Source of the DNA: Nemophila menziesii
Taxonomy: Eukaryota > Streptophyta > Magnoliopsida > Boraginales > Hydrophyllaceae
Reading direction: 5' to 3'
Length of the DNA stretch: 64,000 bases
Assembly (NCBI GenBank): GCA_029959085.1
Contig: JARWIR010000010.1
Location: 6,221,001 to 6,285,000, forward strand
Of the stretch, positions 46,842 through 61,179 are shown one piece after another; within the stretch, counting starts at the first letter, position 1; every line of letters begins with the position of its first letter. A program made the position numbers and the translations under genes. The notes under the pieces were generated by a model. It was not told the DNA's origin, searched no databases, and saw only the letters and a list, made by a program, of their open reading frames with translations.

Positions 46842-46877
46842 CTTTGTCGGGACGACAAAGGTTTGAGTTGGGGGTCT
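46842..46877 (+). other. Hairpin plus polypurine tract of element C
   Basis: CTTTGTCG (46842-46849), loop GGA, CGACAAAG (46853-46860), then GTTTGAGTTGGGGGTCT up to the LTR start at 46878. Confidence 0.78.
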
Positions 46878-48450
46878 TGATGTCTCCCTAATTGTTCTTA
46901 TATTAGACCCTTGGGAGACATCATTTTTGGTGTTTATTTAATTAATTTGATAGACTTTTGTACTAAATATTCAATAATCCGGAATTTCCTTTTTATTTCT
47001 AGCATTTTTAATTTATTAAACTTTTACGCGTAATATTGGTATTTTTAGTGTAAAGTTTACAGGTTTTAGATGTTAGCTAGGAGAGGAATCCGAGGAGAAG
47101 GTCAAAGATCGTGAATTAGAGTCAAGACTTGAAGACAAATCCCGAAGATATTATTTTTAGAGCTGAAAATCCACTTTCCAGGCCATAGATTGCTGATTTC
47201 GAGGTGCTTAAGCGATGATTTAGCCGCTGACCTTTGAAGAGAAATCATTCCTTATCGAGTTACGTAAATTTAGCAACTGGAATGAGGTCAATCGGAGTTG
47301 TAACGCATCGGGAAAAGCCGTTTTAGTGAAGGTGTATCAGCAGTTACGGGATTTTGGGCTTGGAAATTGGGCTTGGACATTTAATTAGTCTTTTATTTTC
47401 TGGTCCAAGCCCTAATCCGTTTTTACACTTATAAAAGGAGGTCTGGACTTCTATTTTTCACACAATTCACATTCCACAAGATTAAACACCAAAGAGAAGC
47501 AACAGAAGGAAGAAAGAAGAAGCTACAAGAGTTGGAGTGGGTCTATAGCTCCGTTCGTAGTCATTCCAATTCTGGAAATTAGGTTCTTTTCGTATTTTAA
47601 TTTTGTAAACAATATGAATTCCAATTCTTTTAATTTAGTTTTTAATTTTAATATGAGCTAAGCTTTCATTAGTGCTTGAGAACAAACAATGGGTGAATCC
47701 TAGTTTTATTTTATAACGAATGTTGAATTTGGGTTTCTGTTAAATTAAATTAAATCAGGTCTTTTACTCTTTTCGACAATTTATGATTATTTACTGATTT
47801 TAGAGTCGCGAACTAAAATTAGGTATTAGTATCTAAGCTATTCCATATATGTGGCGTATGGATCATCTTGACGGGGGGTTTAGGTACAGAATTAATTGTT
47901 CAATCTGGGATAAAAACTATTGATTCTGACGAACTTAGTTAATCCTAGGGCCAAAGTGGTAATAAATCTTAATCATCCAACGGTGGATCATATTTACCCT
48001 GACGGGACTAGTGACACTTTAGGATTGCCTTATAGTCCACCCTGACGGGGGTATAAGGAATTTAGAATCCCGACCATTGTAATTGACTGATTTAGCCCTT
48101 AAACAACATAAGTTATAAAGTAAAAGTAGGAGGATCCTTGCGTTCTCAAGTACTACATCTCATATTGCGTTTCCACTTATTTTACTTGCGTCTTAGCTTC
48201 TACTTGCATTTAATATTTGTCTTTCATTTATTTAGAATTAATAAACAAAACCAAACAAACAATTTTATTATCTTTTATTTGTCATAAGTGCATCAATCAC
48301 TACTTGCTAAACATTGTGATCAACCATCCGTCCTTGGAACGAATCTGTATTATCATACATACTACTTGGGACAACCGTACACTTACGGTTGTGGTTCGAT
48401 TAGCATTTGCATTTATTTTTAAAACACACAAAGGACCACCAAGTTTTTGA
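46878..48450 (+). repeat. 3' LTR of element C
   Basis: Differs from the 5' LTR at eight positions. In 5' LTR coordinates these are 35974, 36241, 36282, 36294, 36412, 36825, 37094 and 37131. The right end is uncertain by about three bases because AAGTTTTTG is followed by AAGCTAC. It does not end in CA. Confidence 0.93.
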
Positions 48451-48886
48451 AGCTACCCTAATGGTATTTTGAAAGATAGTTGAATCCCAACTAATTTGAA
48501 ATTACCACTCCACCCTTATTCCTAGAAACATAGATTGACTACATAGGGGATTACTAGCAACACTCAAGCAACCATTCTCATTCATTTTACATATTTTTAT
48601 TAGTTTAATTGCGTTTTCATTTTAGTTTATAATTAATGTATTTCCAGTTTAGCATTTATATCATAAAAACATAATAAACATTTATTTCTTTTCTTGTCAT
48701 TTATTCCTTTGCAACTTTACATTGTTATACTTCTTAAACACATTAATATAACCTTAATAGTCCATGTGGAGATGATAACCCTAGTACTTATCAAATTTAT
48801 TTCTAGTCAATGACCCGTACACTTGTGGGTAGTAGCTCCAAAAGGTGTTGGTTTGTTTATCACATGCTAGGGGACGACAAGAAGGT
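48451..48886 (+). repeat. E-type LTR fragment, right of element C
   Basis: CCTAATGG to TGCTAGGGGACGACAAG matches 20723-21150 of the E LTR. Together with 35445-35586 it forms one LTR split by element C. Confidence 0.78.
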
Positions 48887-49559
48887 GGCTTGTACCACCC
48901 ATGTTATTGAAAATAAATCTTATATCAGTCATATGTATATACTATACACATGCATACATATATATACATACATGAGTGTTTGTGTGTATGCATATTGTTC
49001 TATACAAAGTACAACATATCGAAACGATATTCAACTTGTCTTATGTTGTTCTTCTATCACGATTGATCATCTTTTCTTGTTTTAAGCATGAATTTGCAAA
49101 AGAAGTAACAAATTTTTCACCTTGAAAATATTTATAGTTCTAACAAATCAAAAAAATATTCAATTTTTCTTTTTGTTTTTAATTTTAAGCACTTTTCTTG
49201 TTGATGGAATAGGGTTTAAGAATTCTTTTGCTATGCTTTACCTCTTATATTTAAAGTACCTTTTGAATGGAGTGTGGGTAGGGATGTAATGAATATATCC
49301 TAAACAAAAAATTATGTTGAAATAACTTTTAAAAGGTAAAATATTGAATTTGACCATCGACACATGGTCTTCAATTCAAAACCTTATATATGTGTGTAAA
49401 TGGTCAATTCTTTTTTTTTCCGATGTAAACGGTCATTTCATTGATGATAATTAGGACCTTAGGAAATATATAATTAGATTTGTCATGAGCAATGTAACAA
49501 AGGCAAAATTGTAGGTAAAAAAAATTGAATATGTGTTATAAGATTGAGATATATATTGT
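48887..49559. other. Unassigned AT-rich spacer
   Basis: No gene seen. Alternating TATATAC/CATACATA runs lie at about 48930-48975. Confidence 0.5.
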
Positions 49560-50700
49560 GTCTTGACACTTATGGTTTATAATACAAGTTCAAATAGCTT
49601 AACGGTTATGTATTTGGTCGAGGATACATCACTTGAGCCTCGAACTACCATATGTGACCACAATTACTTGCATATTAGATGTTGTGGACATATTTTAAAT
49701 CTTATTGTCAATGAGGTTAAGATTCAGTCTATTAGTAAGATACACAATGTTTTTAGACATGTTATATCTTCTCCTACCCTTTTATGACATTTAAACAATA
49801 TGATAATATTGCTAACATTACATCAAAGAACTTTAGAGTCTTACCGTTGCAACCAGGTGAAAATCGACTTACTTAATGCTCAAGGGTGCTGAGAAGTATG
49901 AGAAATAATTTCATGAAATTTTCAAAGAGAACGAGATATTTACCGAGTATATTATGAAATTGGGTAAGGTCCTACCTTCTGTGGTTGATTAGATAAAGGC
50001 TCGCAATTTGGTAACATTTCTTAAAATATTGTATGATACAACTCTACGGTTTTTCGGTAGGCTATTCATCACATCTAACAATTATTTTGTTTATATAATT
50101 GTTTTGTATGAAGGCATTTATATGCTAGGGTAGAGGGATGAATCTATTTTTGATAAGATTGCATGATCAGATAAATATTGGGGAGTTGAAGGTGAATATG
50201 AATATGTTACTTTTAATTGCGATTATTTTAGATACGAGAAAGAAGACTTTGTATAGTGAGTATTGATCACAATAGATGTATGAGACTTCTCAAACCCCAA
50301 GATTACTCGATAGAAAATTAGTTGCATCAAAATTTGTGTTTGCGAGTTACGATAAAAATAGCCTACTTGATGGTTATGTCAGAATCCGAACTTCATCTTC
50401 ATCTGCACTCAAGTGTCCTACTGCAATATTTGATCCTCGTACGTTCATTGGAGATCGTTTTATGTTTTTCCATGGTGTTACCCTAACCGTTAATGGTAAC
50501 ATCAAGCTAGATAAGTAAATTCTAGAGGATATTATGGGTGGTGGTGAAGATTTTGATAAGTTAGGATGACGGAAGTCTAATACACAACGATTCTCGTCAT
50601 TGACCTGATGGCTTAAAATATATTGGCAATCCATGTTTCAATGGTGGCATCAGAATCTTCCTTAAGTATCGGTGGAGGACTATCTAATATATGATCACAT
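49560..50700 (+). pseudogene. hAT transposase remnant (Ac/RICESLEEPER-like)
   Basis: The frame at 49563-49787 carries HIRCCGHILNLIVNEVK, the conserved hAT block, then many stops and frame changes. Near 50630-50690 another frame reads AIHVSMVASESSLSIGGG, the C-terminal dimerisation motif. No terminal inverted repeats or 8-bp duplication found. Old and dead. It is a different branch from the hAT at 11330-14998. Confidence 0.75.
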
Positions 50701-51917
50701 TGTGCTCCTAATCCACTAATATGAATATGGATGTGCGGTAGCTATCTCATAATACATCTAGAATTGAAAACTCTCTCCAACATATTTTAGTGAGAGACGA
50801 GATAATTTCTAAAAAATATGATGCCTTACATCAATCAATGACACTTCCAAAAGACAATCACTTAGAAAAAACTCAATCCTGCAAAACTCTCGGTTGTGAA
50901 AAATGTGTAAGGCGCAACCGCACAAGTGTTCTCGAAGAATAAAACATCTATGATATTTTGACTTCTATATGCTCAACTAGGGATGATAGTGGTTCGGGTT
51001 TAAAACCGAAACCGATGAATAACCAAACAATTTAAAATAATTTAAGTAATCGTGGTTAAAATTATTAGATTATAATCTTTAGAAAGTATAACCGTGGTCA
51101 AATCATGGTTTTAGAATAATCAAAATTGTATAAATTCAATATCGTTTATTATAAATAGTATTTTTGTAGTTCACATTTTATAAGATACATTTTGAAGCGT
51201 TCATGTATCATTATCAATAATTCTAACAGGTAACTAGTTGTAGTTAAATTTTTACTATTTTTTCAGTATTTAAATGTGTGAAATGAAAGATACAAGATTC
51301 AATAGTTCTAATCTACCTGAAAGTATGTATAGAAAGACGAGTTTCCGTGAGATTAGTGCACCAGGTAACTCTTAATTATTTTTCTTCTTACATTTTGAGA
51401 AAGTTGCAATTTTTAATTGTTTGATTATTTGTTTTACAATTAGTTTCTAGGCTTATCTTTTCATTGGTGTTGGCCGAATATAAAACATAATTTAGTGTAA
51501 CATGGACATGTGCCAGTGTAAGTGATTACTCACTTAAAATTTTGTAAATCTGATCTCTATTCATTCTTACAACTCTTCTTGATAATGATCTATAGATCAT
51601 GTAGATCATTAAAAAGCTCATCACATGGACGGAAGCTTCATCACTTCATGAAAAGAAAGACCGACGTGGTATCCTTTTCGTCTAAGTTCATTAATGAAAG
51701 CTTTCTCTCAACGGAATTGAACTTCACCTGTCATCTTTTGTCGTGAATGAAGAGCCGAAGGGACAACTTCGAATTTCATCTCAATCCCATCACGGGTAGC
51801 GTTGCAAATATCAAGTGCCTTAATACTCAGACACAAGTTTATACACACCAGTGACTTTTGTGGTTACCCCAGAAACAACAAAAAAGAGAAACGAAAAGCT
51901 CATTCTATTCATTTCAT
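50701..51917. other. Unassigned AT-rich region
   Basis: No gene supported. It includes the 3' flank of the subtilase gene on the minus strand. Confidence 0.5.
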
Positions 51918-55118
<3,201 letters not shown>

Positions 55119-55400
55119 AACAGTAAGAAGGGACATTTTTATGACGGTGGAGACCTCGGTGCTGTGCGGAAAGACTTTTACACAGGGAATGTGGAACGAG
55201 GGAGATTATGGTTCAGGGCTGACACAGGAGTTATTTTGGGGTGATTGGGGTCAAGAGTGCGGTGGAGGATGAATGGTATGGCGGGAGACTGTGTTTTCAG
55301 GGTGAGGAAGATCGTTGTCAAAATGGGGTGGTTGTGACTTGCTTATAAAGGAAAAACAATACCAACTTTTCGGAATGTTATCGTTAGTTTTGTAATGTTA
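55119..55400 (-). promoter_or_regulatory. Probable promoter and 5' UTR of the subtilase gene
   Basis: The minus strand has CTTTATAAGC at 55351-55342, a TATA-like site about 225 bases before the ATG. C/T-rich sequence lies between them. No experimental start is implied. Confidence 0.45.
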
Positions 55401-55846
55401 GTTTTGTGAGATTGATGGCTACTTCCTTGCTTTTGGAACAGAAGGGGGTGTAATGGTAGGACATTAGGGGATACGGGACCACTTATAATGTATGACAGTA
55501 ATACTTATCTTTTTTGTTCTAAATAGGACAGTAATACAAGAACCCTAGGAAGCCCGGGAAAATACTTGTAAGTACTTATATGCAATAATGACAATAATCT
55601 TTATATCATTTCAATACTTTATCTTATACTCTACTTTTTAGTCGAATAAAAAACAATAGAAAAATTTATATACCTTGTCACTTAAGAATTCTGGGATTAA
55701 AAAAAATAAAAAGATATTAGAGAGTCACATAGAAATCGAAGTCATTTTGAATACAATAAGATTTGATCTCACAACTTCTTAGTCTTTGCGGAGTCTAACC
55801 ACTAAACCAATTATTAATCTCAAAAAAAATAAAATAATAAGGTACA

Positions 55847-55901
<55 letters not shown>

Positions 55902-56187
55902 GGGACAATTCAAAAGTCAAATAACGATCAAGATTTAACCAGAGCAAAAATATATGGCATTTCCAACGATCTGGATCTTACCACATGTATTGTAACTATA
56001 ATAAGTCACACCCCACTACTATCACCCACTACTTCCTCCTCAATCAACAAATACCTTAATAAAAAAAGAATTACCTATTAGATACATATAGTGTTTAGAA
56101 AATTAAATGAGTAATATAAAGAAAATACGTAGATAAACAAGAAACATTAAAGAAGATAAGTTAAAGACGTTGTAGAATTTATTAATA
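55401..56187. other. Intergenic AT-rich DNA
   Basis: Nothing recognisable apart from the (AT)n run. Confidence 0.5.
55849..55896. repeat. (AT)n microsatellite
   Basis: About 48 bases of alternating A and T. Confidence 0.95.
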
Positions 56188-56645
56188 GGGTATATTGCAT
56201 ATTTGGTCCATGTATTGTATTACATAATTTTCTTAATAATTCTTAACGTTTATTAATGTTTTATGTTTTGTAACCAACGATTAGTTTTGATTTTTTTTTA
56301 CAGAAACTCTTGAAGCGGGATCAGAATAAGCATATAATTTGCAAAATCTTTATTTAATTTGCAAGCAAGGGTTGCAGTTATCTACCATCAAACAGTTTTT
56401 TTCTACCTCTTCAAGGTTGCAATATTATGAACATAAACGGTATGTGGAAAAACTTATTTTTAGGTTATATTGCATATCACCGTATTGTATTCTGTAATAT
56501 TTTATTGATAATTTTGAATGGTTATTATTATTTTATGTTTTACCTAAAGATAAATTTTAAATTTTTGTACAAAAACTCTTGAAATGGATCGAAATATGGA
56601 TATAATTTGCCAACTCTCTATTTAATTTGCAAACAAGGGATTCAG
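56188..56645. repeat. Diverged direct duplication of about 190 bp
   Basis: Copy 1 at about 56188-56380 and copy 2 at about 56457-56645 share in order TATATTGCATAT, GTATTGTATT, TTTTATGTTTT, AAAACTCTTGAA and TTTATTTAATTTGCAA.CAAGG. Copy 2 has small gaps. No coding signal. Confidence 0.7.
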
Positions 56646-59059
56646 GCTAGATAGAAAGAGTAAATCTGGACATTAGCTTTTTTGGGTATTATCAAGTATT
56701 AGATATAAAGTTAGTTAGTGACTCTTCTTCAAAGTTTTAATCATTTCTATTTTTTGTCTTATAAACTCTATAGAAAATCTATATATATTTTCTTTGAGAG
56801 CCTCAAATAGATATATATGGTGTTACATTACTCCTTGAAATTCAAATGGGGTAGGTACTATGGACTATTTTGAGGTATTGATTGGAAAACAATAGTTTCA
56901 GACAATAGCAGGCGGCCAATATAATTTTTTGTGTGTTAAAATAGGTTTTTAATTATTTTTGTTTTAGAATGATCTATTTTTAAAACAAATTCATGTGTAA
57001 TTCCAGATTTAATTTTTGATTTATGAGTTATTCTATTTTATTTATGAAGTTTCCCAAATTCAGTTTAATTGACAATTATTATTTAAATTTTTGTTATAAT
57101 TGTTTGATTTATCTGTTATCTAGACACGTGTAGTTTTTTTTGGATAAAAAAATAGTTGATATAAGATTTTTTTAATTAAAACTAGCATTGGTCTATTGTT
57201 TTAATAAAAAATTACTAAGACTCTGTTTTATTTTTTGTGCATAAGAATATCAGTTTATTTTTTCTGGCATGAAAAAAGAACACGATTAATTTAAGCCACA
57301 TATGACTATTTTTAATAATACATGGTATTTCTTTTACTGGTTTACATGAACATAGATTTACCTTTTGACAAAAAAAACATAGATTTACCTCTGATTATAT
57401 TTAACTCTACAAAACTGACAAGAATTTTGTTTCATAATATAAGTTTTGAATTGGAATATAATTTTTTTCAATAAGAAGATAGAATATGGTCATATATTGA
57501 TTCCGTTTAATTAAAATATATGTGGATGGATTTGATAGATTAGCAATTTTCGAATAGTAATGATTTTTAAAAATATAGATTATCGGTTAACAATGAATTT
57601 GTAAGTGAATATTTATCATTTGATTTCATTGAAGGTAGTCCAAGTTAAACTTAAATTTATTTCGCGTATTGTTACAATTTTATAACTAAGAATTGTATAT
57701 TCAGGAGTCCAAAAGATTGTTAAATATACACATAACTATTATGATAAAGATACAAATGGGTATCATATAAAGTTAATTTTTTAATTAAATACTTAACTAA
57801 TAAATTAGCAATTAAGTAATTATTATAATTAATAAGTTAAGAAAACAAATTACAATAATTATGCTATTTTCAATGCTATATTTACAGTTTTATTCTAGAA
57901 AAAAATAGAGGTAATTTTATACTCGATGAGTATGATAAATTAAAAAAATTACTAGATCTTAGATTTTTTTATTAAAAATTGAGTTGCATATAGAAATTGT
58001 AGATCTGAATTCAAATTGAATATAGAAAATTAAAAAAAATTGAATTTATAATCATATTTTCTTTCAAATAAATTTTTCCAAACATTTTTCAAAATATTCA
58101 TTTCGAAAGGTTTTTTTATTGTTTAAAAAAATGTTCATAGAGCTGTAAAAAAGTGGAGTCTTGCTTTGGCTTTTGTAACGGCCATCACATAATATTAGAA
58201 TATATTCCATTTATTGATCACCTTATGTAGGTGTCGTGAAAATAAATAAATTGTGTTATTTGAGTGCTATTTTTTTCGGGACACAAATGTTATCTTTCAT
58301 GACGTGATAGCTTAAATATCATCAATTTAAATTTTAAATTTTATAGTTATGTTTCATTGTACTTTTATAAATATATGAAATGTAATTAGAGATTGTAACA
58401 ACTATTCACTGTATTTAGATAATTAAATGCATTTGTAATAAATAGAAAGTTCATTTATTGTGGTGAAAAATTTTATTGAATAAACTAATCAAGGTAGCAT
58501 ATGTTAGCAGGTGCACCATGGTCATGTAGCGGGAATATAAGGGTTTGTGTGTTAGACAGAATTACCAACCACTTGCAGCATGTTTGTTGCAACAAGTTAT
58601 TCGAGTTCCTCCATAATGAATATTTGTTACTATCACATGCAATTGAAACATATGGTGTTATAATTTTCTATGAGAAGTAGTAGAAAATTAATAAGTGTAG
58701 AAAAATTATATTAATACATGACCTTTGTACGTTAATATATATTACATAAAAAATTTAACACTGGTTTTTGAAATTCTAAAACTTTTTTTTCATCAATTAT
58801 TCTCGGCAGTTCCTCTAATATTGACTGTGGTTATTTGTAAACTTTAATCTGAATAAATGATTCAAATAGGTGATTTTATCAATACTAATCAACTTTATGC
58901 TTCAGAAATGACCCACCTAAAGTTATTTTAGTCGATTCAACATAATTTAAAAGATAATCTCGAATAAAAATAGTAAGAAAAAATATAACTTATTTAGACG
59001 AATAGATTACCTATAACTATTCCATTCAATTCTCTTTCATATTGCTAAAAACATTCTTA
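56646..59059. other. Intergenic AT-rich DNA, possible Helitron body
   Basis: No ORF of note. If the Helitron 3' end at 59086 is real, part of this stretch is its body. A possible 5' end is ATCTATATATATTTTC near 56776, but this is weak. Confidence 0.35.
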
Positions 59060-59086
59060 GTGCCCTTGGGCACGGGTTATCCCTAG

Positions 59087-59087
<1 letters not shown>
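59060..59087 (+). mobile_element. Probable Helitron 3' terminus
   Basis: GTGCCC, TT, GGGCAC forms a 6-bp hairpin (59060-59073), followed by nine bases and CTAG (59083-59086), then T. This is the Helitron 3' pattern: hairpin, CTRR, insertion before T. The 5' end was not identified. Confidence 0.55.
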
Positions 59088-59120
<33 letters not shown>

Positions 59121-59123
59121 TAT
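59087..59123. repeat. (TA)n microsatellite
   Basis: About 36 bases of TA with one CA interruption, directly after the Helitron-like end. Confidence 0.85.
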
Positions 59124-59873
59124 GCTAGGTTTAGACAATATTTTATCTTATATATTGAAAAAAAAAATTTGTTATATATTTTTTTGGTCACTTTGCTTTT
59201 ATTATCTAAAAAAAGGTGGTGTTATATTTTATTTTCTACAAAAAAAGCTCGAGACCTCCTATATGTTCTTATTTGATGCTAATCCGATTGAACTCGCTGA
59301 TCGTTGAGGTCATTGCAAATACTAGTGTTCCGATTGCTCAGTGTCTATCATTCTTTTTGAATTTTTCGGCTTGGGCGTTCAACTTTTATGAAATATGTTT
59401 GAAGGTGATCGGGCCAAACCCACTGGCCATCTAGCGAATATGTCTAATGATCGGTTGGGTTTTCTAGCTTACTGATGACACCTAAGTTCAAGGTTATACG
59501 ATAGTACCGTCTTGTCTTCCGGTGGGAATTCCTTGCACCTGGTTGTCGCTTTCATTGTTGCAATTGTTTCTCATTCTAAAATTGAATCACATATTACAGT
59601 TACCTTTGTTTCAAATTTGCTTCCCGTGGTCTTATGGAATTGTATATTCCGATTCATGTTTCCTCATATAAATGCTTGAAAGATGCATCAAATAAAAGAA
59701 TGATCGATGTCTCTGTCTCTATTGTTGTATTTTCTTAAAAAGTCGGAGCCCTTGTGATATTATGTGGTGTTGTAGATGTTCATTGGGCTCCATAAAGTTC
59801 TTTCATAAGATTGTTTATTTCCTTTTCATTTTTTATATAATGTAAATATATAAAAACGATTTTCTTTCTAAAA
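59124..59873. other. Intergenic DNA without recognised gene
   Basis: Short overlapping frames at 59122-59434 show no known domain. Base composition is less AT-rich at 59280-59560, so a decayed gene fragment is possible. Confidence 0.35.
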
Positions 59874-60791
59874 TAGAAAATACCAGACTATTCTTTTCCA
59901 ATTAATAATTCTATTAAAACTTTTGTGTATAAAAATAATTAGATAGATATTTTCATATATAAATACTCATGAAATATGCATGGTAATGGGGGGGTACTAT
60001 CTACTGTTAATTATTACATTCAGATATACTTCAAACCGTTCATATTTCTTCCTTTTTTCTGATTACATATCTTTACCTTCAGCCAACAACATGTTCAAGA
60101 AACCAATAGCTCATCTACCTTTGGATAATTTACATCCAAACTCAACATTTTATACATTCTTATTGGTAGGAAATTCATGCTTTATCAATGATTATATGTC
60201 ACTGTTTTTCTACTATGTCCAAGTTATATTCTAGACTAGTTTGTGCTTTAGATAGTGATGAATAAATTTGTTGATTAAATTTTTCTAGTGGTTAAGGGTT
60301 GTTTTTACTCTAAACTATGGTAGGGGAACCTCTCGCGGAAACGTGAATTATTCATGTTTTTTTAGATTATTTTTCTAGTGATCCTTTTATCCTTGACCGA
60401 TTAGAATTATTGGCTTATATGTTACGCGATATGTTTTTCTATTTGGATGTGATATGCATGTCCGTTTTGAAGGAGTCTCTCGTAATTTTTTTGGGTATGG
60501 ATATAATATGATTCTTGGTTGACTATCGTACATCCACAATGGGGTGTCTAGAGGTTCCCCAAGGCTTTGTCGAGTATCTAGGTTGTCATGTTTGGTCGGT
60601 TCAGGGTATGTATGAGACAATATTCATGGTGTAGGATACCCAAACCTATCAATTGTAAAAAAGCAAGATTTTTTTTGAATTTCATAGAAAAACTTAAATA
60701 TTGGTAATATTTTTCAGATAATCTAATTATTTTTATACACAAAAGTTTAAATTAATTTATTTAATGGAAACGAATAGTCCATTATTTTCTA
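59874..60791. mobile_element. Element-like unit bounded by long inverted repeats (about 85 bp)
   Basis: Left arm 59874-59959 (TAGAAAATACCAGACTATTC, then CTTTTGTGTATAAAAATAAT) and right arm 60704-60791 (ATTATTTTTATACACAAAAG, then GAATAGTCCATTATTTTCTA) are inverted copies at roughly 75-80%. Weaker pairing may extend outward. The 740-base middle has no recognised protein. Possibly an old MULE-like or foldback element. No target duplication was found. Confidence 0.6.
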
Positions 60792-60929
60792 TTTAACAAT
60801 AATTACTTTCATGTTTCTATATTTTATAAAAGAACTTTGAAAAGAAAATTAAAATTGTACCATTTAAATATGATATTTTTTGCATACAGATGAGGCTACA
60901 AAATCAATTTTAAATAAATTAACTAAACC

Positions 60930-61178
60930 CTTAATGTGAAACTAATACGAGCCTAAGGCTTGCGCAACTACTCCTATCTATCGTGATGTTGCTCCACAAG
61001 AATTATGGAGGATCTTCAAACACGCACTGTTCCTCGCTTAAGTTTGCTCCTCTTTTAGCTAACAAATTTGCACATTTATTCGCTTCTCGATAGATAGAAC
61101 TCACCTCCATTCCCAAATGATTTCTTAACATCTTAATACAATTACACCTGATATGGCAAGCCCAATCCTTACAGTTTT
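60930..61178 (-). pseudogene. LINE C-terminal RNase H fragment
   Basis: The minus strand reads IKMLRNHLGMEV, SIYREANKCANLLAKRGANL, then a stop. This is the end of the RNase H domain (RVT_3 type) at the C-terminus of plant non-LTR retrotransposons. The 5' side is cut by the LTR of element H. Confidence 0.7.
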
Positions 61179-61179
61179 G

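Larger units (their letters stand above)
35587..48450 (+). mobile_element. Element C: full-length young Athila-like retrotransposon (about 12.9 kb)
   Basis: Two LTRs, a primer site, gag-pol, GC word array, third ORF, 3' noncoding region and polypurine tract are all in order. The LTRs align without net gaps over 1570 bases with eight differences. AGCTAC occurs at the left border (35581-35586) and right border (48451-48456). The unsplit E LTR at 20720 reads TCTATGCTACCCTGACGG, which fixes the empty site. gag-pol has two in-frame stops. Confidence 0.95.

Noticed and set aside
50984..51020. Possible hAT end TAGGGATGATAGTGGTTCGG
   Set aside because: It looks like a hAT-type start, but I found no inverted partner or target duplication.
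59980..60620. Frames inside the long inverted-repeat unit as a transposase
   Set aside because: No catalytic motif or similarity that I recognise. Too short.
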